From positions 62,001 through 126,000 of the forward strand of contig NZ_NQKY01000004.1 of NCBI RefSeq assembly GCF_002252675.1: DNA of 64,000 nt, in the 5' to 3' direction. This document shows positions 50,175-58,555 of the stretch, one piece after another. The notes under the pieces are model-generated. The model was not told where the DNA came from. It did no database searches and worked only from the letters and a program-made list of their open reading frames with translations. The DNA is from Synechococcus sp. BO 8801 (GTDB lineage: Bacteria; Cyanobacteriota; Cyanobacteriia; PCC-6307; Cyanobiaceae). The translations under genes and the position numbers were made by a program. The number at the start of each line of letters is the position of its first letter. The stretch's first letter is position 1.

Positions 50175-50202
50175 GGCCCCGCCTCCCGGCAGGGCCTTTT
50201 TT
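50175..50202 (+). terminator. Intrinsic terminator after the PGPLP protein gene
   Basis: GGCCC C GCC TCCC GGC A GGGCC (50175-50196) forms a stem of five plus three base pairs around a TCCC loop and one mismatch, followed by six T (50197-50202) and CTTTCTT. It stands 25 bp after the stop of the tailed protein and 49 bp before the HpsJ-like start, so that gene must have its own promoter or rely on read-through. Confidence 0.75.
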
Positions 50203-50250
50203 CTTTCTTCACCTGCCTACCCACTTCCGCCCCTTCCTCCCGGAACCGCC

Positions 50251-51132
50251 ATGGCTGCTTCCCCGACGCGTGTCGATCCGCGCTCCGACGATTCCCGACA
50301 GATGGCCTCCCAGTTCGGGCTTCTCGCCGTCTGCCTGCTGATCCTTTACGCGCTGGTGGTGCTGGCCGCCATCCTGCCGCCGCGGCTCCTGGATCCGGCC
50401 TGGCAGCTGCGGTTCACCAATGCCCTGATCAACAACGGCTTCCTCGGCCTGCTCGGCCTGGCCCTGCTCCACCTGGCCGCCTATCTCGACCCCGCCAATC
50501 CCCATCTGATCCGCCGCCGCGACAACCTCGCCGCCCTGGCCCTGGCTGCCGTGCTGGGCTTTCTGCTGCTGATCCCCCTGCAGGGCTATGCGGTGTGGCG
50601 TGGCGTCAGCAACGCCAACGGCCAGCAGAGCAGCCAGCTCCGCCAGGTCACCGGCAGGATCTCGGCCGTGCGGGACGCCATCAACAAATCCGCCAGCACC
50701 TCGGACCTGCAACGGCGTCTGCAGGGCCTCGGGGTCCCTCCCCTGAGCCCCGCCGACCTCGCCCAGCCCCTGCCGGCGCTGCGCAAGACCATGCTCGAAA
50801 CGCTGGAGCGGACGGAGATCCGCGCCGGTGACCAGCTTCGGGGGATTCAGCCCTCGGGTCTCTGGCAGATCATCCAGGGCAGCATCCGTGCCGTGCTCTC
50901 CGCCCTCGTGCTGGTGGTCGGCTTCGCCGCCTTCTCCCGGCGCCGGGACTGGTCGATGACGCTGCTGCAGAGCTGGCTGGCAAGGTTCGACCAACGCCGG
51001 GGGGGCTTCGGCCACCGGCGCACGGGACTGTTCAGGAGGCACAACCGCAGCAAGGCGGATGCCTTTCTGCAGAGCCTCTGCGACGAAGGGACGACGACGG
51101 CGACGCCATCGCCATCCCAACGGAAGGGCTGA
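50251..51132 (+). CDS. HpsJ-like membrane protein (copy 1)
   Basis: This 293-residue protein has three N-terminal transmembrane segments (about residues 22-42, 57-80 and 92-113). These contain AWQLRFTNALINNGFLGLLG and LLIPLQGYAVWR. A coiled, polar periplasmic part (115-205) includes LQRRLQGLGVPPLSPADL and LRKTMLETLERTEIRAGD, and a fourth transmembrane segment is near 210-230. This matches what I recall of the HpsJ family, associated with hormogonium polysaccharide secretion and exosortase-type systems in cyanobacteria. A paralogue of the same layout is encoded at 60940. It lies directly after a PGPLP-tailed exported protein. Confidence 0.65.
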   Translation: MAASPTRVDPRSDDSRQMASQFGLLAVCLLILYALVVLAAILPPRLLDPAWQLRFTNALINNGFLGLLGLALLHLAAYLDPANPHLIRRRDNLAALALAAVLGFLLLIPLQGYAVWRGVSNANGQQSSQLRQVTGRISAVRDAINKSASTSDLQRRLQGLGVPPLSPADLAQPLPALRKTMLETLERTEIRAGDQLRGIQPSGLWQIIQGSIRAVLSALVLVVGFAAFSRRRDWSMTLLQSWLARFDQRRGGFGHRRTGLFRRHNRSKADAFLQSLCDEGTTTATPSPSQRKG

Positions 51133-51195
51133 GGTTCAGACGCCGAGGGGGAGAACCGGGCGGCCGGACTGGCTAGGGTGTGTCGAAACGAACGC

Positions 51196-51309
51196 TCAGC
51201 CCCCGAGGGCACTGCCCCGGCGGTACTGGTTCCAGGCCGCCACGAACAGACCCACGAGCGTCACGGGGATCAGTCCAAGCACGATGCCGCAGAGGAGGGG
51301 TTCGATCAT
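51196..51309 (-). CDS. petG: Cytochrome b6f complex subunit PetG
   Basis: This 37-residue single-span protein reads [20 protein letters not shown] and ends [14 protein letters not shown], which is the PetG sequence. PetG is one of the small subunits that surround the cytochrome b6f complex in the thylakoid membrane and is needed for its assembly or stability. It is divergent from the cytochrome cM-like gene across a 126-bp intergenic region. Confidence 0.97.
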   Translation of the reverse strand: MIEPLLCGIVLGLIPVTLVGLFVAAWNQYRRGSALGG

Positions 51310-51435
51310 GGAGGGGCGGTCGGTTCCGGCGATGCACAATTCTTCCACGACCACCGCCGGCAGCGCGAGACCCACCGCAGCACTGTGATCAGTCCGTCCC
51401 CCAGCACCCCGGCCGCCGTGACGCCCTCCACTCCC
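51310..51435. promoter_or_regulatory. Divergent promoter region of petG and the cytochrome cM-like gene
   Basis: This 126-bp region separates petG (minus) from the cytochrome c gene (plus). It must contain both promoters, but they could not be located with confidence. In-frame GTG codons at 51385 and 51418 are alternative starts of the cytochrome gene, in which case the region is shorter. Confidence 0.3.
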
Positions 51436-51813
51436 ATGGGAGGCGAACAGCCCCTCGCCCGGCGCCGCAGCCTGGTGGCGGCCCTGGCGACGCTGGCGGC
51501 GGTGGCCTGCATCCTGCTGGTGGTGGTGGTGGTGCTGCCGGCGGCCCGCAGCGATCCCTACACCCGCCAGACCCTCGAGCTCACCGGCTCGGCCACCGAT
51601 GGGGGCCGCCTGTTCCGGCTCAACTGCGCCGGCTGCCACGGGCTGGCCGCCCAGGGGCTGGTGGGCCCGGATCTGCACGGCGTCGAGCGGCGCAAGAACG
51701 ACCGCCAGCTGATCCAGCAGGTGGTCAGCGGCCGGACCCCGCCCATGCCCAGCTTCCAGCCCGAACCCCAGGCCATGGCCGATCTGCTGGCCTTCCTGCA
51801 CTCCCTGCCTTGA
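51436..51813 (+). CDS. cytM: Membrane-anchored c-type cytochrome, cytochrome cM-like
   Basis: This 125-residue protein has an N-terminal transmembrane anchor (about residues 15-37). The haem motif CAGCH lies in [25 protein letters not shown], and the axial Met is in [24 protein letters not shown]. The one-helix anchor, single haem and location beside petG fit cytochrome cM, a low-potential cytochrome that in cyanobacteria limits respiration or photosynthesis under stress. The gene symbol is tentative. ATG 51436 was chosen because the anchor follows it directly. The RNA methyltransferase gene starts within its stop (TTGA). Confidence 0.75.
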   Translation: MGGEQPLARRRSLVAALATLAAVACILLVVVVVLPAARSDPYTRQTLELTGSATDGGRLFRLNCAGCHGLAAQGLVGPDLHGVERRKNDRQLIQQVVSGRTPPMPSFQPEPQAMADLLAFLHSLP

Positions 51814-52574
51814 GCCCCACGCTGGTCCTGGTGGAACCGGCCGGCCCCCTCAACGTGGGCAGCGTGGCCCGGCTCTGCCGCAACTACGGCATCGAGGATC
51901 TGCGCCTGGTCGCCCCCCGCTGCGATCCCCTCGGTGAGGAGGCCCGTCTGATGGCCGTCAAGGGGCTGCCCCTGCTGGAGCGGGCGACCATCTTCCCCAC
52001 CCTGGCCGCCGCCCTGGCCGACTGCGGACGGGTGGTGGCCGCCACGGGCCGTCCGGAGGGGGAGCCCCTGCCCCTGGAGGAACCCGATGAGGCCCTGGCC
52101 TGGCTGCTGGCCGGCGACCGGGCCCTGCCGTCGGCGCTGGTGTTCGGACGGGAGGACCGGGGGCTGAGCAACGACGAGCTGCTGCAGGCGGGCCGGCTGC
52201 TGCAGATTCCCACCCCCACCCCCCACGGCTCCCTCAACCTCTCCCATGCCGTGGCAGTCGTGCTGCACGACCTGCACCGCCTCGGGCGGCGCGGCCCGAC
52301 GCCGGCGCAGGCCCCGGCCCCGGCCCCGCAGGCTTCCGTCGGGGAGGGCCCCTGCCCCCGGGGGGTGCTCGAAGCCATGCTCGACGACGCCCGGGAGCTG
52401 CTGCTGGAGGTGGGCTTCCTGCTGCCCCACACCGCCGCCGCCCGGATGGCCAAGCTGCGGGCCCTGCTGCAGCGCGGCCAGGTCAGTGGCCCGGAGGTGG
52501 CCCTGCTGCGGGGCATGGTGTGCCAGTTGCGCTGGGCGAGCCGTCGCCCTTTCCCTTCCTCCCAGGACCACTAG
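51810..52574 (+). CDS. SpoU/TrmJ-type RNA methyltransferase
   Basis: This 254-residue SPOUT-fold methyltransferase of the COG0565 group (TrmJ-like) 2'-O-methylates tRNA or rRNA. Motifs are: motif 1 [23 protein letters not shown], a middle [19 protein letters not shown], and motif 3 [23 protein letters not shown], the SAM-binding knot. It has a C-terminal helical extension. The start is TTG at 51810 inside the cytM stop, implying coupling. The RNA target is uncertain. Confidence 0.85.
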   Translation: MSPTLVLVEPAGPLNVGSVARLCRNYGIEDLRLVAPRCDPLGEEARLMAVKGLPLLERATIFPTLAAALADCGRVVAATGRPEGEPLPLEEPDEALAWLLAGDRALPSALVFGREDRGLSNDELLQAGRLLQIPTPTPHGSLNLSHAVAVVLHDLHRLGRRGPTPAQAPAPAPQASVGEGPCPRGVLEAMLDDARELLLEVGFLLPHTAAARMAKLRALLQRGQVSGPEVALLRGMVCQLRWASRRPFPSSQDH

Positions 52575-52604
52575 CGTCGGACATCGCCCCAACGTCCTGC
52601 ATCC

Positions 52605-53669
52605 GTGAGCGCTGGCCGTCCATCCCGTCCCCGCAGCAGCAACCCCTGGCTTCGCCCGGTGGGGCTGGTGCTGCGGCTGATCGTGCTGGGCGTGGGTCTG
52701 GGGGTGATCGTGGGCACCGCCCTCAAGCTGATGGCGCCGCGCCTGGTCCAGGGGGCGATCGGCACCCCTGCGCCGTCCGCACCGGTCGTGAAGAAACCCG
52801 GCACCGGCCCCATGGCCCTGGGGCGGTTCGAACCGCGCCAGGAACTGGTCGGCCTCAGCCAGCAGTGGGCCCGGCTGGCGGCGGCCCAGAAGGGGCTGAC
52901 CGCCAGCGCCTTCCTGCTGGTGCTCGATGACGGCCGCTTCGCCCAGCTGCAGCCGGACCTGCCCCTGTCGGCGGCCAGTTCCATCAAGGTGCCGATCCTG
53001 CTGGCCAGCCTGGAGGATCTCGATGGCGGCAAGCTGCGCTGGAACGAGCCCATGCCGCTCACCAAGGAGGTGGTGGGGGGCGGCGCCGGCTGGATGGCCA
53101 ACAAGCCCCTGGGCACCCGCTTCCCCTTCTTCGAGGCCGCCACGGAGATGATCCGGGTGAGCGACAACACCGCCACCAACCTGCTGATCCGCCGTCTGGG
53201 CGGCAAGACCAATCTCAACACCCGCTTCCGCAGCCTCGGCCTGACGGCCACGGTGGTGAACAACTGGCTGCCGGACCTGGACGGCACCAACACCACCAGC
53301 TCCCGCGATCTGGCCCGCTCCATCGCCCTGGTGGACACCGGTGACAAGCTCACGCCCCGGGCCCGTGACCTGTTCCGGGAGATCATGGCCACCTCCCGCA
53401 CCAACACCCTGATCCCCCTCGGCCTGCTGATGGGGATGGGCAAGGACTCCTCCGATCCCGACAGCGAGCTGCTGCCCGAGGGCATCACCGTCTACAACAA
53501 GACCGGCGACATCGGCATCGCCTACTCCGACGCCGCCCTGATCCAGCTGCCCAACGGCCAGCGGGCCGTCCTGGCCCTGATGGTGAAGGGTCCCTTCAAC
53601 GATCCCCGCTCCGCCGAGCTGATCCGGGCAATGGCCGGGGCCGTCACCAAAACCCTCGTCAAACGCTGA
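52605..53669 (+). CDS. Class A beta-lactamase-type serine hydrolase, membrane-anchored
   Basis: This 354-residue protein has a transmembrane anchor (residues 21-42) and a serine hydrolase domain. The SxxK motif is SSIK (about residue 127), SDN (about 186) is in RVSDNTATNL, and KTG (about 302) is in YNKTGDIG. Those are the three motifs of class A beta-lactamases and low-molecular-weight PBPs. The omega-loop Glu of true class A lactamases (ExxxN) is not evident, so it may be a D,D-peptidase-like or related hydrolase rather than a beta-lactamase. The start is GTG (52605). The DUF3370 gene follows with a one-base overlap (TGATG). Confidence 0.8.
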   Translation: MSAGRPSRPRSSNPWLRPVGLVLRLIVLGVGLGVIVGTALKLMAPRLVQGAIGTPAPSAPVVKKPGTGPMALGRFEPRQELVGLSQQWARLAAAQKGLTASAFLLVLDDGRFAQLQPDLPLSAASSIKVPILLASLEDLDGGKLRWNEPMPLTKEVVGGGAGWMANKPLGTRFPFFEAATEMIRVSDNTATNLLIRRLGGKTNLNTRFRSLGLTATVVNNWLPDLDGTNTTSSRDLARSIALVDTGDKLTPRARDLFREIMATSRTNTLIPLGLLMGMGKDSSDPDSELLPEGITVYNKTGDIGIAYSDAALIQLPNGQRAVLALMVKGPFNDPRSAELIRAMAGAVTKTLVKR

Positions 53670-55144
53670 TGAACGCCCCCATCCGCGCCCTGGTGCTGCC
53701 CGCTCTCGGGCTGGCCGCCCTGGGCGGTCCCCTGCTCGCCCAGCCGCAACCCTCCCCAGCGCCGCAGGCAGCCCCGACACCACCGGTGCTACGCCCGGGC
53801 ACGGTGGCGCCCCTGCCCGGCCGGCTGGATGGCGTGCCGATGGTGAACGACAACAACCCCGAGGTGATCAAGGGGCCCGGCATCCTGCTGTCCACCTTCG
53901 ATGGCCAGCGGGGTTACGACGGCCGGCCCCTGGGCGTGCCGGCGGCGCACCTGAACGCGGCCGTCAGCGGCCCCTTCGAGCTGTTCAGCCATCACATCTA
54001 CGCCGGCACCCCCGAAAGCCTCGACTCCACCCTCTGGGTGGCGGTGGTGGCAGCCCCGCGGGGCAAGGTCCCGGTGAGGCTGCGGACCGTGGCGGGCTCC
54101 ACCGCCCTGTCCCAGTCGGTGACCCCCGACCAGCCCTCGGCCCCCTTCCTGCCCCTGCCGGCGCTCATGGAGCAGGGCACCACCCCGATCTGGGCCGGCC
54201 CCGGCAGCCGGGTGGCCACCGAGCTGCTCGCCCGCCAGCGCAGCCCCCTGGTGCCGGAGGGTTGGACCCTGCCGCCGGGGCAGCTGAGCACCCTGATGGT
54301 GCTGCCCCTGCCGGTGCGCGGCCTCGACCCGCTGCTCAACGGCCTCAACCTGCAGCTGCGCCTCAACAGTGACGGTCCGGTGGATGTGGCCACCCTGGCC
54401 GCCTTCGGGCCCGTGGATCGCCCGCCGGATCCGGCCGTCTGGCAGCGCCTGCTGCAAGGCGGACTCAGCCCGAAGGAGCACAGCCCCAGCCCCCGGGGGG
54501 CCAAGGGACCGATGATCTATTCCCGCGTCAGCGGGGTCCAGGACGGCAGCGCCTGGGTGGGGCGGATCACCGATCCGGGCCGCCCGACCCTGTCGGTGAG
54601 CCGGGCCCCGATCTCCTGGCCGATCGCCTCGCTGGAGCGGGGCACCCTGGGCACCGGCCAGGTGCAGACCGCCCCCCTGCGCGCCTTCTACCCGGGCACC
54701 GCCTGGGCGGCCCACGGCAACTACGGCGTCACCTACGACCTCAGCCTGCCCCTGCGCAACGACACCCCGCGGCCGGTGCAGCTCGCGGTGGCCCTGGAAT
54801 CGCCGATCAAGACCGACCAGCCCCTGGGCGGCCTGCGCTTCAACACCACTCCGGCGCGGGCGGTGATGTTCCGGGGCACCGTGGAGGTCAGCGGCCTCGA
54901 CAACGACGCCGGCGGCCCGGGGGGTCGGCGCCGCTTCCACCTGGTGCTGCGGGCCGGCCAGGAGGGCCCGCCCCTGGGCACGGTCAGCCTGCGCCCCGGC
55001 CAGGAACGGCAGCTGCGGGTGCGGCTGATCTACCCGGCCGACGCCACCCCGCCCCAGGTGCTGTCGCTGATTCCGGTGGTGACGCCAGCGGCCCCAGGGG
55101 CGGCTGTGAAACAATCCGGGGCTCCGCCCGCAAGCCGTCCGTGA
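53669..55144 (+). CDS. DUF3370 family exported protein
   Basis: This 491-residue protein has a signal peptide (cleavage near LAQPQ) and the DUF3370 pattern: VLRPGTVAPLPGRLDGVPMVNDNNPEVI, GPFELFSHHIY, a region with FLPLPALMEQGTTPIWAGPG, GTAWAAHGNYGVTYDLSLPL and a Gly-rich end. The family is nearly restricted to cyanobacteria and its role is unknown; a periplasmic or cell-surface place is likely. It is coupled to the serine hydrolase upstream and ends within the chlI GTG start. Confidence 0.8.
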   Translation: MNAPIRALVLPALGLAALGGPLLAQPQPSPAPQAAPTPPVLRPGTVAPLPGRLDGVPMVNDNNPEVIKGPGILLSTFDGQRGYDGRPLGVPAAHLNAAVSGPFELFSHHIYAGTPESLDSTLWVAVVAAPRGKVPVRLRTVAGSTALSQSVTPDQPSAPFLPLPALMEQGTTPIWAGPGSRVATELLARQRSPLVPEGWTLPPGQLSTLMVLPLPVRGLDPLLNGLNLQLRLNSDGPVDVATLAAFGPVDRPPDPAVWQRLLQGGLSPKEHSPSPRGAKGPMIYSRVSGVQDGSAWVGRITDPGRPTLSVSRAPISWPIASLERGTLGTGQVQTAPLRAFYPGTAWAAHGNYGVTYDLSLPLRNDTPRPVQLAVALESPIKTDQPLGGLRFNTTPARAVMFRGTVEVSGLDNDAGGPGGRRRFHLVLRAGQEGPPLGTVSLRPGQERQLRVRLIYPADATPPQVLSLIPVVTPAAPGAAVKQSGAPPASRP

Positions 55145-56226
55145 CGCCAACCAGGAAGCGCAGGGTCTTCCCCTTCACCGCCATCGTGGGTCAGGAGGAG
55201 ATGAAGCTGGCGCTGCTGCTCAACGTGATCGATCCCCGCATCGGCGGGGTGATGATCATGGGCGACCGGGGCACGGGCAAATCCACCACCATCCGGGCCC
55301 TCGCCGATCTGCTGCCGGCGATCGACGTGGTGGCGGGAGACCCCTACAACAGCTCCCCGAGCGACCCCGACCTGCAGAGCAGCGAGGTGCGCCAGCGGGC
55401 CGAGCGGGGCGAACAGCTGCCCGTGGAGCCCCGCCAGGTGCCGATGGTCGACCTGCCCCTGGGGGCCACCGAAGACCGCCTCTGCGGCACGATCGACATC
55501 GAGAAGGCCCTCAGCGAGGGCGTGCGCGCCTTCGAGCCGGGGCTGCTGGCCAAGGCCAACCGCGGCCTGCTCTACGTCGACGAGGTGAACCTGCTCGACG
55601 ACCACCTGGTGGACGTGCTGCTGGATTCGGCCGCCTCGGGCTGGAACACGGTGGAGCGGGAGGGGGTCTCGGTGCGGCACCCGGCCCGTTTCGTGCTGAT
55701 CGGCTCCGGCAACCCGGAGGAGGGCGAACTGCGGCCCCAGCTGCTGGATCGCTTCGGCATGAGCGTGGAGGTGCGCACCGTGCGGGATCCGGAGCTGCGG
55801 GTTCAGGTGGTGGATCAGCGCACCAGCTTCGATGCCGACCCCGACAGCTTCAGTGACCGGCTGCAGAGCACCCAGGAAGCCCTGCAGGCCCGGGTGGTGG
55901 AGGCCCAGGAGCGGCTGCCCCAGGTGTCCATCGACGACGACCTGCGCATCCGCATTTCGGCGGTCTGCGGCGATCTGGACGTGGACGGCCTGCGGGGCGA
56001 CATCGTCACCAACCGGGCCGCCCGGGCCCTGGCGGCCTTCGAGGGCCACCTCGAGGTGAGCGACGACGACGTGGCCCGCGTGGTGGCCTGCTGCCTGCGC
56101 CACCGGCTGCGCAAGGACCCCCTCGAACAGATCGACTCCGGCGAGCGGGTGGTGAAGACGTTCTGCAAGGTGTTCGACCGCCCCGCCGGCGACCCCTCCG
56201 CCTTCCAGCTGGCCCTGGCGGGGTGA
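55141..56226 (+). CDS. chlI: Magnesium chelatase ATPase subunit I
   Basis: This 361-residue AAA+ protein is the ATPase subunit of the Mg-chelatase (ChlI/ChlD/ChlH) that inserts magnesium into protoporphyrin IX, the first step of chlorophyll synthesis. Signatures: [39 protein letters not shown] (Walker A), [38 protein letters not shown] (Walker B), and [19 protein letters not shown]. The start is GTG (55141) and the end overlaps ruvC (GTGA). Confidence 0.95.
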   Translation: MTPTRKRRVFPFTAIVGQEEMKLALLLNVIDPRIGGVMIMGDRGTGKSTTIRALADLLPAIDVVAGDPYNSSPSDPDLQSSEVRQRAERGEQLPVEPRQVPMVDLPLGATEDRLCGTIDIEKALSEGVRAFEPGLLAKANRGLLYVDEVNLLDDHLVDVLLDSAASGWNTVEREGVSVRHPARFVLIGSGNPEEGELRPQLLDRFGMSVEVRTVRDPELRVQVVDQRTSFDADPDSFSDRLQSTQEALQARVVEAQERLPQVSIDDDLRIRISAVCGDLDVDGLRGDIVTNRAARALAAFEGHLEVSDDDVARVVACCLRHRLRKDPLEQIDSGERVVKTFCKVFDRPAGDPSAFQLALAG

Positions 56227-56705
56227 GGATTCTGGGCATCGATCCCGGGCTGGCGCGCGTCGGCTACGGGGTGATCGATGTGGAAGGCCGCTCCGCCGCG
56301 GGCGGCGGCCACCAGCGCCTGCTCGACTGCGGCATGATCCGCACCGAACCCGGCCGCAGCGACGGGGATCGGATGGTGGAGATCGCCCGCGATCTGCGGG
56401 TGATCGTGCGCCGCTGGCGGCCCCAGCTGGCGGCGGTGGAGAAGTTCTTCTTCTACCGCTCCAGCACCACGATCGCGGTGGTGCAGGCCCGGGGGGTGGT
56501 GATGATGACCCTGGCCCGCTTCGCCATTCCGGTGGTGGAGTTCCCGCCGATGCAGATCAAGCTGGCGCTGGCGGGTTCGGGCCATGCCGAGAAGGACGAG
56601 GTGCTGGCGGCGGTGATGCGGGAGCTGGATCTGGAGCACCCCCCCCGCCCCGACGACGCCGCCGACGCCCTGGCGGTGGCGCTGACCGGCTGGTTTCAGC
56701 GGTGA
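56223..56705 (+). CDS. ruvC: Crossover junction endodeoxyribonuclease RuvC
   Basis: This 160-residue Holliday-junction resolvase has the catalytic acidic residues in context: D in [13 protein letters not shown] in [13 protein letters not shown], and the terminal [16 protein letters not shown] (Asp). [15 protein letters not shown] is also typical. The start is GTG at 56223 inside the chlI stop; the stop in turn overlaps the next GTG start. Confidence 0.93.
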   Translation: MRILGIDPGLARVGYGVIDVEGRSAAGGGHQRLLDCGMIRTEPGRSDGDRMVEIARDLRVIVRRWRPQLAAVEKFFFYRSSTTIAVVQARGVVMMTLARFAIPVVEFPPMQIKLALAGSGHAEKDEVLAAVMRELDLEHPPRPDDAADALAVALTGWFQR

Positions 56706-57322
56706 TTCCGCCCGCCGGCGAAGGGACCTCCAAGGAGGATCTGCGGCGCCTGTTCCGCCGCCGGCGGCGCCAGTGCCTGGCGGCCGCTGCCCCGGGAATC
56801 CTGGCAACGGCCCGGCGGCACCTGGAGGTCCTGCTGGCGCGGCGGCCGGGCCGCCTCGGCCTCTACTGGCCCCTCGGCAGCGAACCCGACCTGCGCCCCC
56901 TGGCCCCGGCCTGGGCCGGCCGGCTGGCCCTGCCGGCGGTGGCCGGCCCTGAGCTGGTGTACCGGCCCTGGGCGCCGGGCGATCCCCTGGCCGCCGATGC
57001 CTGCGGCATTCCGGCGCCGACCGTGGGGGCGGCCGGCCCGAAGCCGCGGGAGGACCTGGACCCCGCCGCCATGGCCCTGCTGCTGGTGCCCGCCCTGGCC
57101 ATGGACCCCGGGGGCCTGCGGCTGGGCTCCGGGGGCGGCTGGTACGACCGGCTGCGGGCCGATCCCCGCTGGGCGGCGGTGCCCGCCCTGGCGGTGCTGC
57201 CCGCCGCCTGCGTCACCACGGACCTTCCCCGGGATCCCTGGGACATCCCCTTTGATGGCTGGATCGATGAGCGCTACTGCCATCTGACACCGGCGGGTCA
57301 GCGGAAGGTTGCAAGCTCTTAA
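56702..57322 (+). CDS. 5-formyltetrahydrofolate cyclo-ligase
   Basis: This 206-residue enzyme makes 5,10-methenyl-THF from 5-formyl-THF with ATP. It has the start-helix [66 protein letters not shown] (the GxGxGxYDR signature) and [10 protein letters not shown]. It is full length and intact. GTG start at 56702 overlaps ruvC. Confidence 0.9.
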   Translation: MIPPAGEGTSKEDLRRLFRRRRRQCLAAAAPGILATARRHLEVLLARRPGRLGLYWPLGSEPDLRPLAPAWAGRLALPAVAGPELVYRPWAPGDPLAADACGIPAPTVGAAGPKPREDLDPAAMALLLVPALAMDPGGLRLGSGGGWYDRLRADPRWAAVPALAVLPAACVTTDLPRDPWDIPFDGWIDERYCHLTPAGQRKVASS

Positions 57323-57382
57323 CGATGGAGCTGCGGCCGGGACAAGGTCCCGATCGTTTGCCAGGATCGGGGCAGTGCATCC

Positions 57383-57568
57383 GTGCCGTCCTTGGATTCG
57401 ATCCCCTCGTCGCTCCAGAACCGTCCCCTGACGGCCGCCGAGCGGGTGATGACCTCCGAGATCCAGGGCCGTGGCGCCTCCAGCGACGCCCTCTCGATGA
57501 TGGTCAGTTCGGTCGCCAGGATGGTGCAGGCGGGGAAAAGCAGCGATAGTCGCTGGAAAGCCTCCTGA
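57383..57568 (+). CDS. Small hypothetical protein
   Basis: A GTG at 57383 opens a 61-residue frame that ends just before the next gene. The C-terminal part TAAERVMTSEIQGRGASSDA, then LSMMVSSVARMVQAGKSS, looks like two helices. The frame follows host codon use, and the gap would otherwise be empty. No family is recognised, and coding status is a moderate guess. It ends 7 bp before the exported protein gene. Confidence 0.4.
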   Translation: MPSLDSIPSSLQNRPLTAAERVMTSEIQGRGASSDALSMMVSSVARMVQAGKSSDSRWKAS

Positions 57569-57575
57569 TTCACGG

Positions 57576-58085
57576 ATGAAGCCCCTTCTGTTCACCGGGC
57601 TGGTCGGCCTTGCCGCTCTGGTGGTCGCCCCCACGCAGGTCCGCGCCCACGCCATCGAGAGCAGCCTGGAGCGGCTCACCAGCCTGAACGAGTCCCTGCA
57701 CCGCTCCGCGGCGACCCCCGGCCCCGAGACCCTGCGCCTGGAGAGCCAGTTCTCCGGCGGCCAGCCGGCCAGTGATGCCGCGGTCCGGATCGTCCCCCCC
57801 GATGGCGGCACCCCGATCGAGCTGGGGCGCACCGGCGCCGACGGCAGCATCGTCTTCACCCTGCCGCCCCAGGCCAGCCGCCAGTGGGAGGTGCAGGTGG
57901 ATGCGGGCCCGGGTCATCGCGATTACCTCGAGCTGCCGGAACCCGAGGCCACCTCCGCGGCCCCCGCACGGGTGAGCCGCTCCCATTCCTACCCTCGGTT
58001 GGAGGGATGGGCCTATCTGCCCCCCCTCGGCGTGCTCGCCGTGGCCGGTCTGGCCGGGATGCTGCGGACGCGCCGCCCGTCCTGA
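57576..58085 (+). CDS. Exported single-span protein with a carboxypeptidase-regulatory-like domain
   Basis: This 169-residue protein has a signal peptide that ends VRAHAIE. The mature N-terminus AHAIESSLERLTSLNES is followed by a beta domain LRLESQFSGGQPASDAAVRIVPPDGG, GRTGADGSIVFTLPP, WEVQVDAGPGHRDYLELP, and a C-terminal transmembrane helix (about 147-162) with basic end. The layout (His just after the signal, transthyretin-like or DUF4198-like beta domain, membrane anchor) resembles accessory proteins of nickel/cobalt uptake, but this is a weak resemblance. It precedes sufE by 17 bp. Confidence 0.6.
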   Translation: MKPLLFTGLVGLAALVVAPTQVRAHAIESSLERLTSLNESLHRSAATPGPETLRLESQFSGGQPASDAAVRIVPPDGGTPIELGRTGADGSIVFTLPPQASRQWEVQVDAGPGHRDYLELPEPEATSAAPARVSRSHSYPRLEGWAYLPPLGVLAVAGLAGMLRTRRPS

Positions 58086-58102
58086 TTCCCTCCGTGTCGT
58101 CC

Positions 58103-58522
58103 ATGGCCACCGGCAGTCCCGCTCTCGACCGGATCGTGGAGCGGCTGGGGAGCACCAGCGACCCCCGTCGCCGCTACGAGTACGTGCTGTGGCTGGCCAA
58201 GAAGCTGGAGCCCTTTCCCGATGAGCTGCGCCAGGACGCCTTCAAGGTGAAGGGGTGTGTGTCGCAGGTCTACGTGGTGGGCAACCTCCAGGAGGGTCGG
58301 CTGCACTGGCGCGGCGATTCCGATGCCCAGATCACCAAGGGGCTGCTGGCCCTGCTGATCGAGGGGCTGGAGGGCCTGACCCCGGCCGAGGCCACCGCCC
58401 TCGATCCCTCCTTCATCGCCGCGACGGGCCTGCAGGCGAGCCTGACGCCCTCGCGGGCCAACGGTTTCCTGAACATCCTGCGCACCATGCAGGCCCAGGC
58501 CAGCAGGCTGGATGCCGGTTGA
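58103..58522 (+). CDS. sufE: SufE family sulfur acceptor protein
   Basis: This 139-residue protein accepts persulfide sulfur from the cysteine desulfurase SufS and feeds Fe-S cluster assembly. The catalytic Cys lies in FKVKGCVSQVYVVGN, with the preceding RYEYVLWLAKKLEPFPDELR. ITKGLLALLIEGLEGLTPAEA is typical. ATG 58103 was chosen; an in-frame GTG three codons upstream (58094) is possible. Confidence 0.9.
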   Translation: MATGSPALDRIVERLGSTSDPRRRYEYVLWLAKKLEPFPDELRQDAFKVKGCVSQVYVVGNLQEGRLHWRGDSDAQITKGLLALLIEGLEGLTPAEATALDPSFIAATGLQASLTPSRANGFLNILRTMQAQASRLDAG

Positions 58523-58555
58523 TTTCTAGGATGGTGGTTTGCGGGGTTGCAGCCA

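Noticed and set aside
52605-53669. Calling the serine hydrolase an antibiotic-resistance beta-lactamase
   Set aside because: SxxK, SDN and KTG are present, but the omega-loop Glu motif of class A enzymes was not seen and it is embedded in core genes. A cell-wall hydrolase is equally likely.
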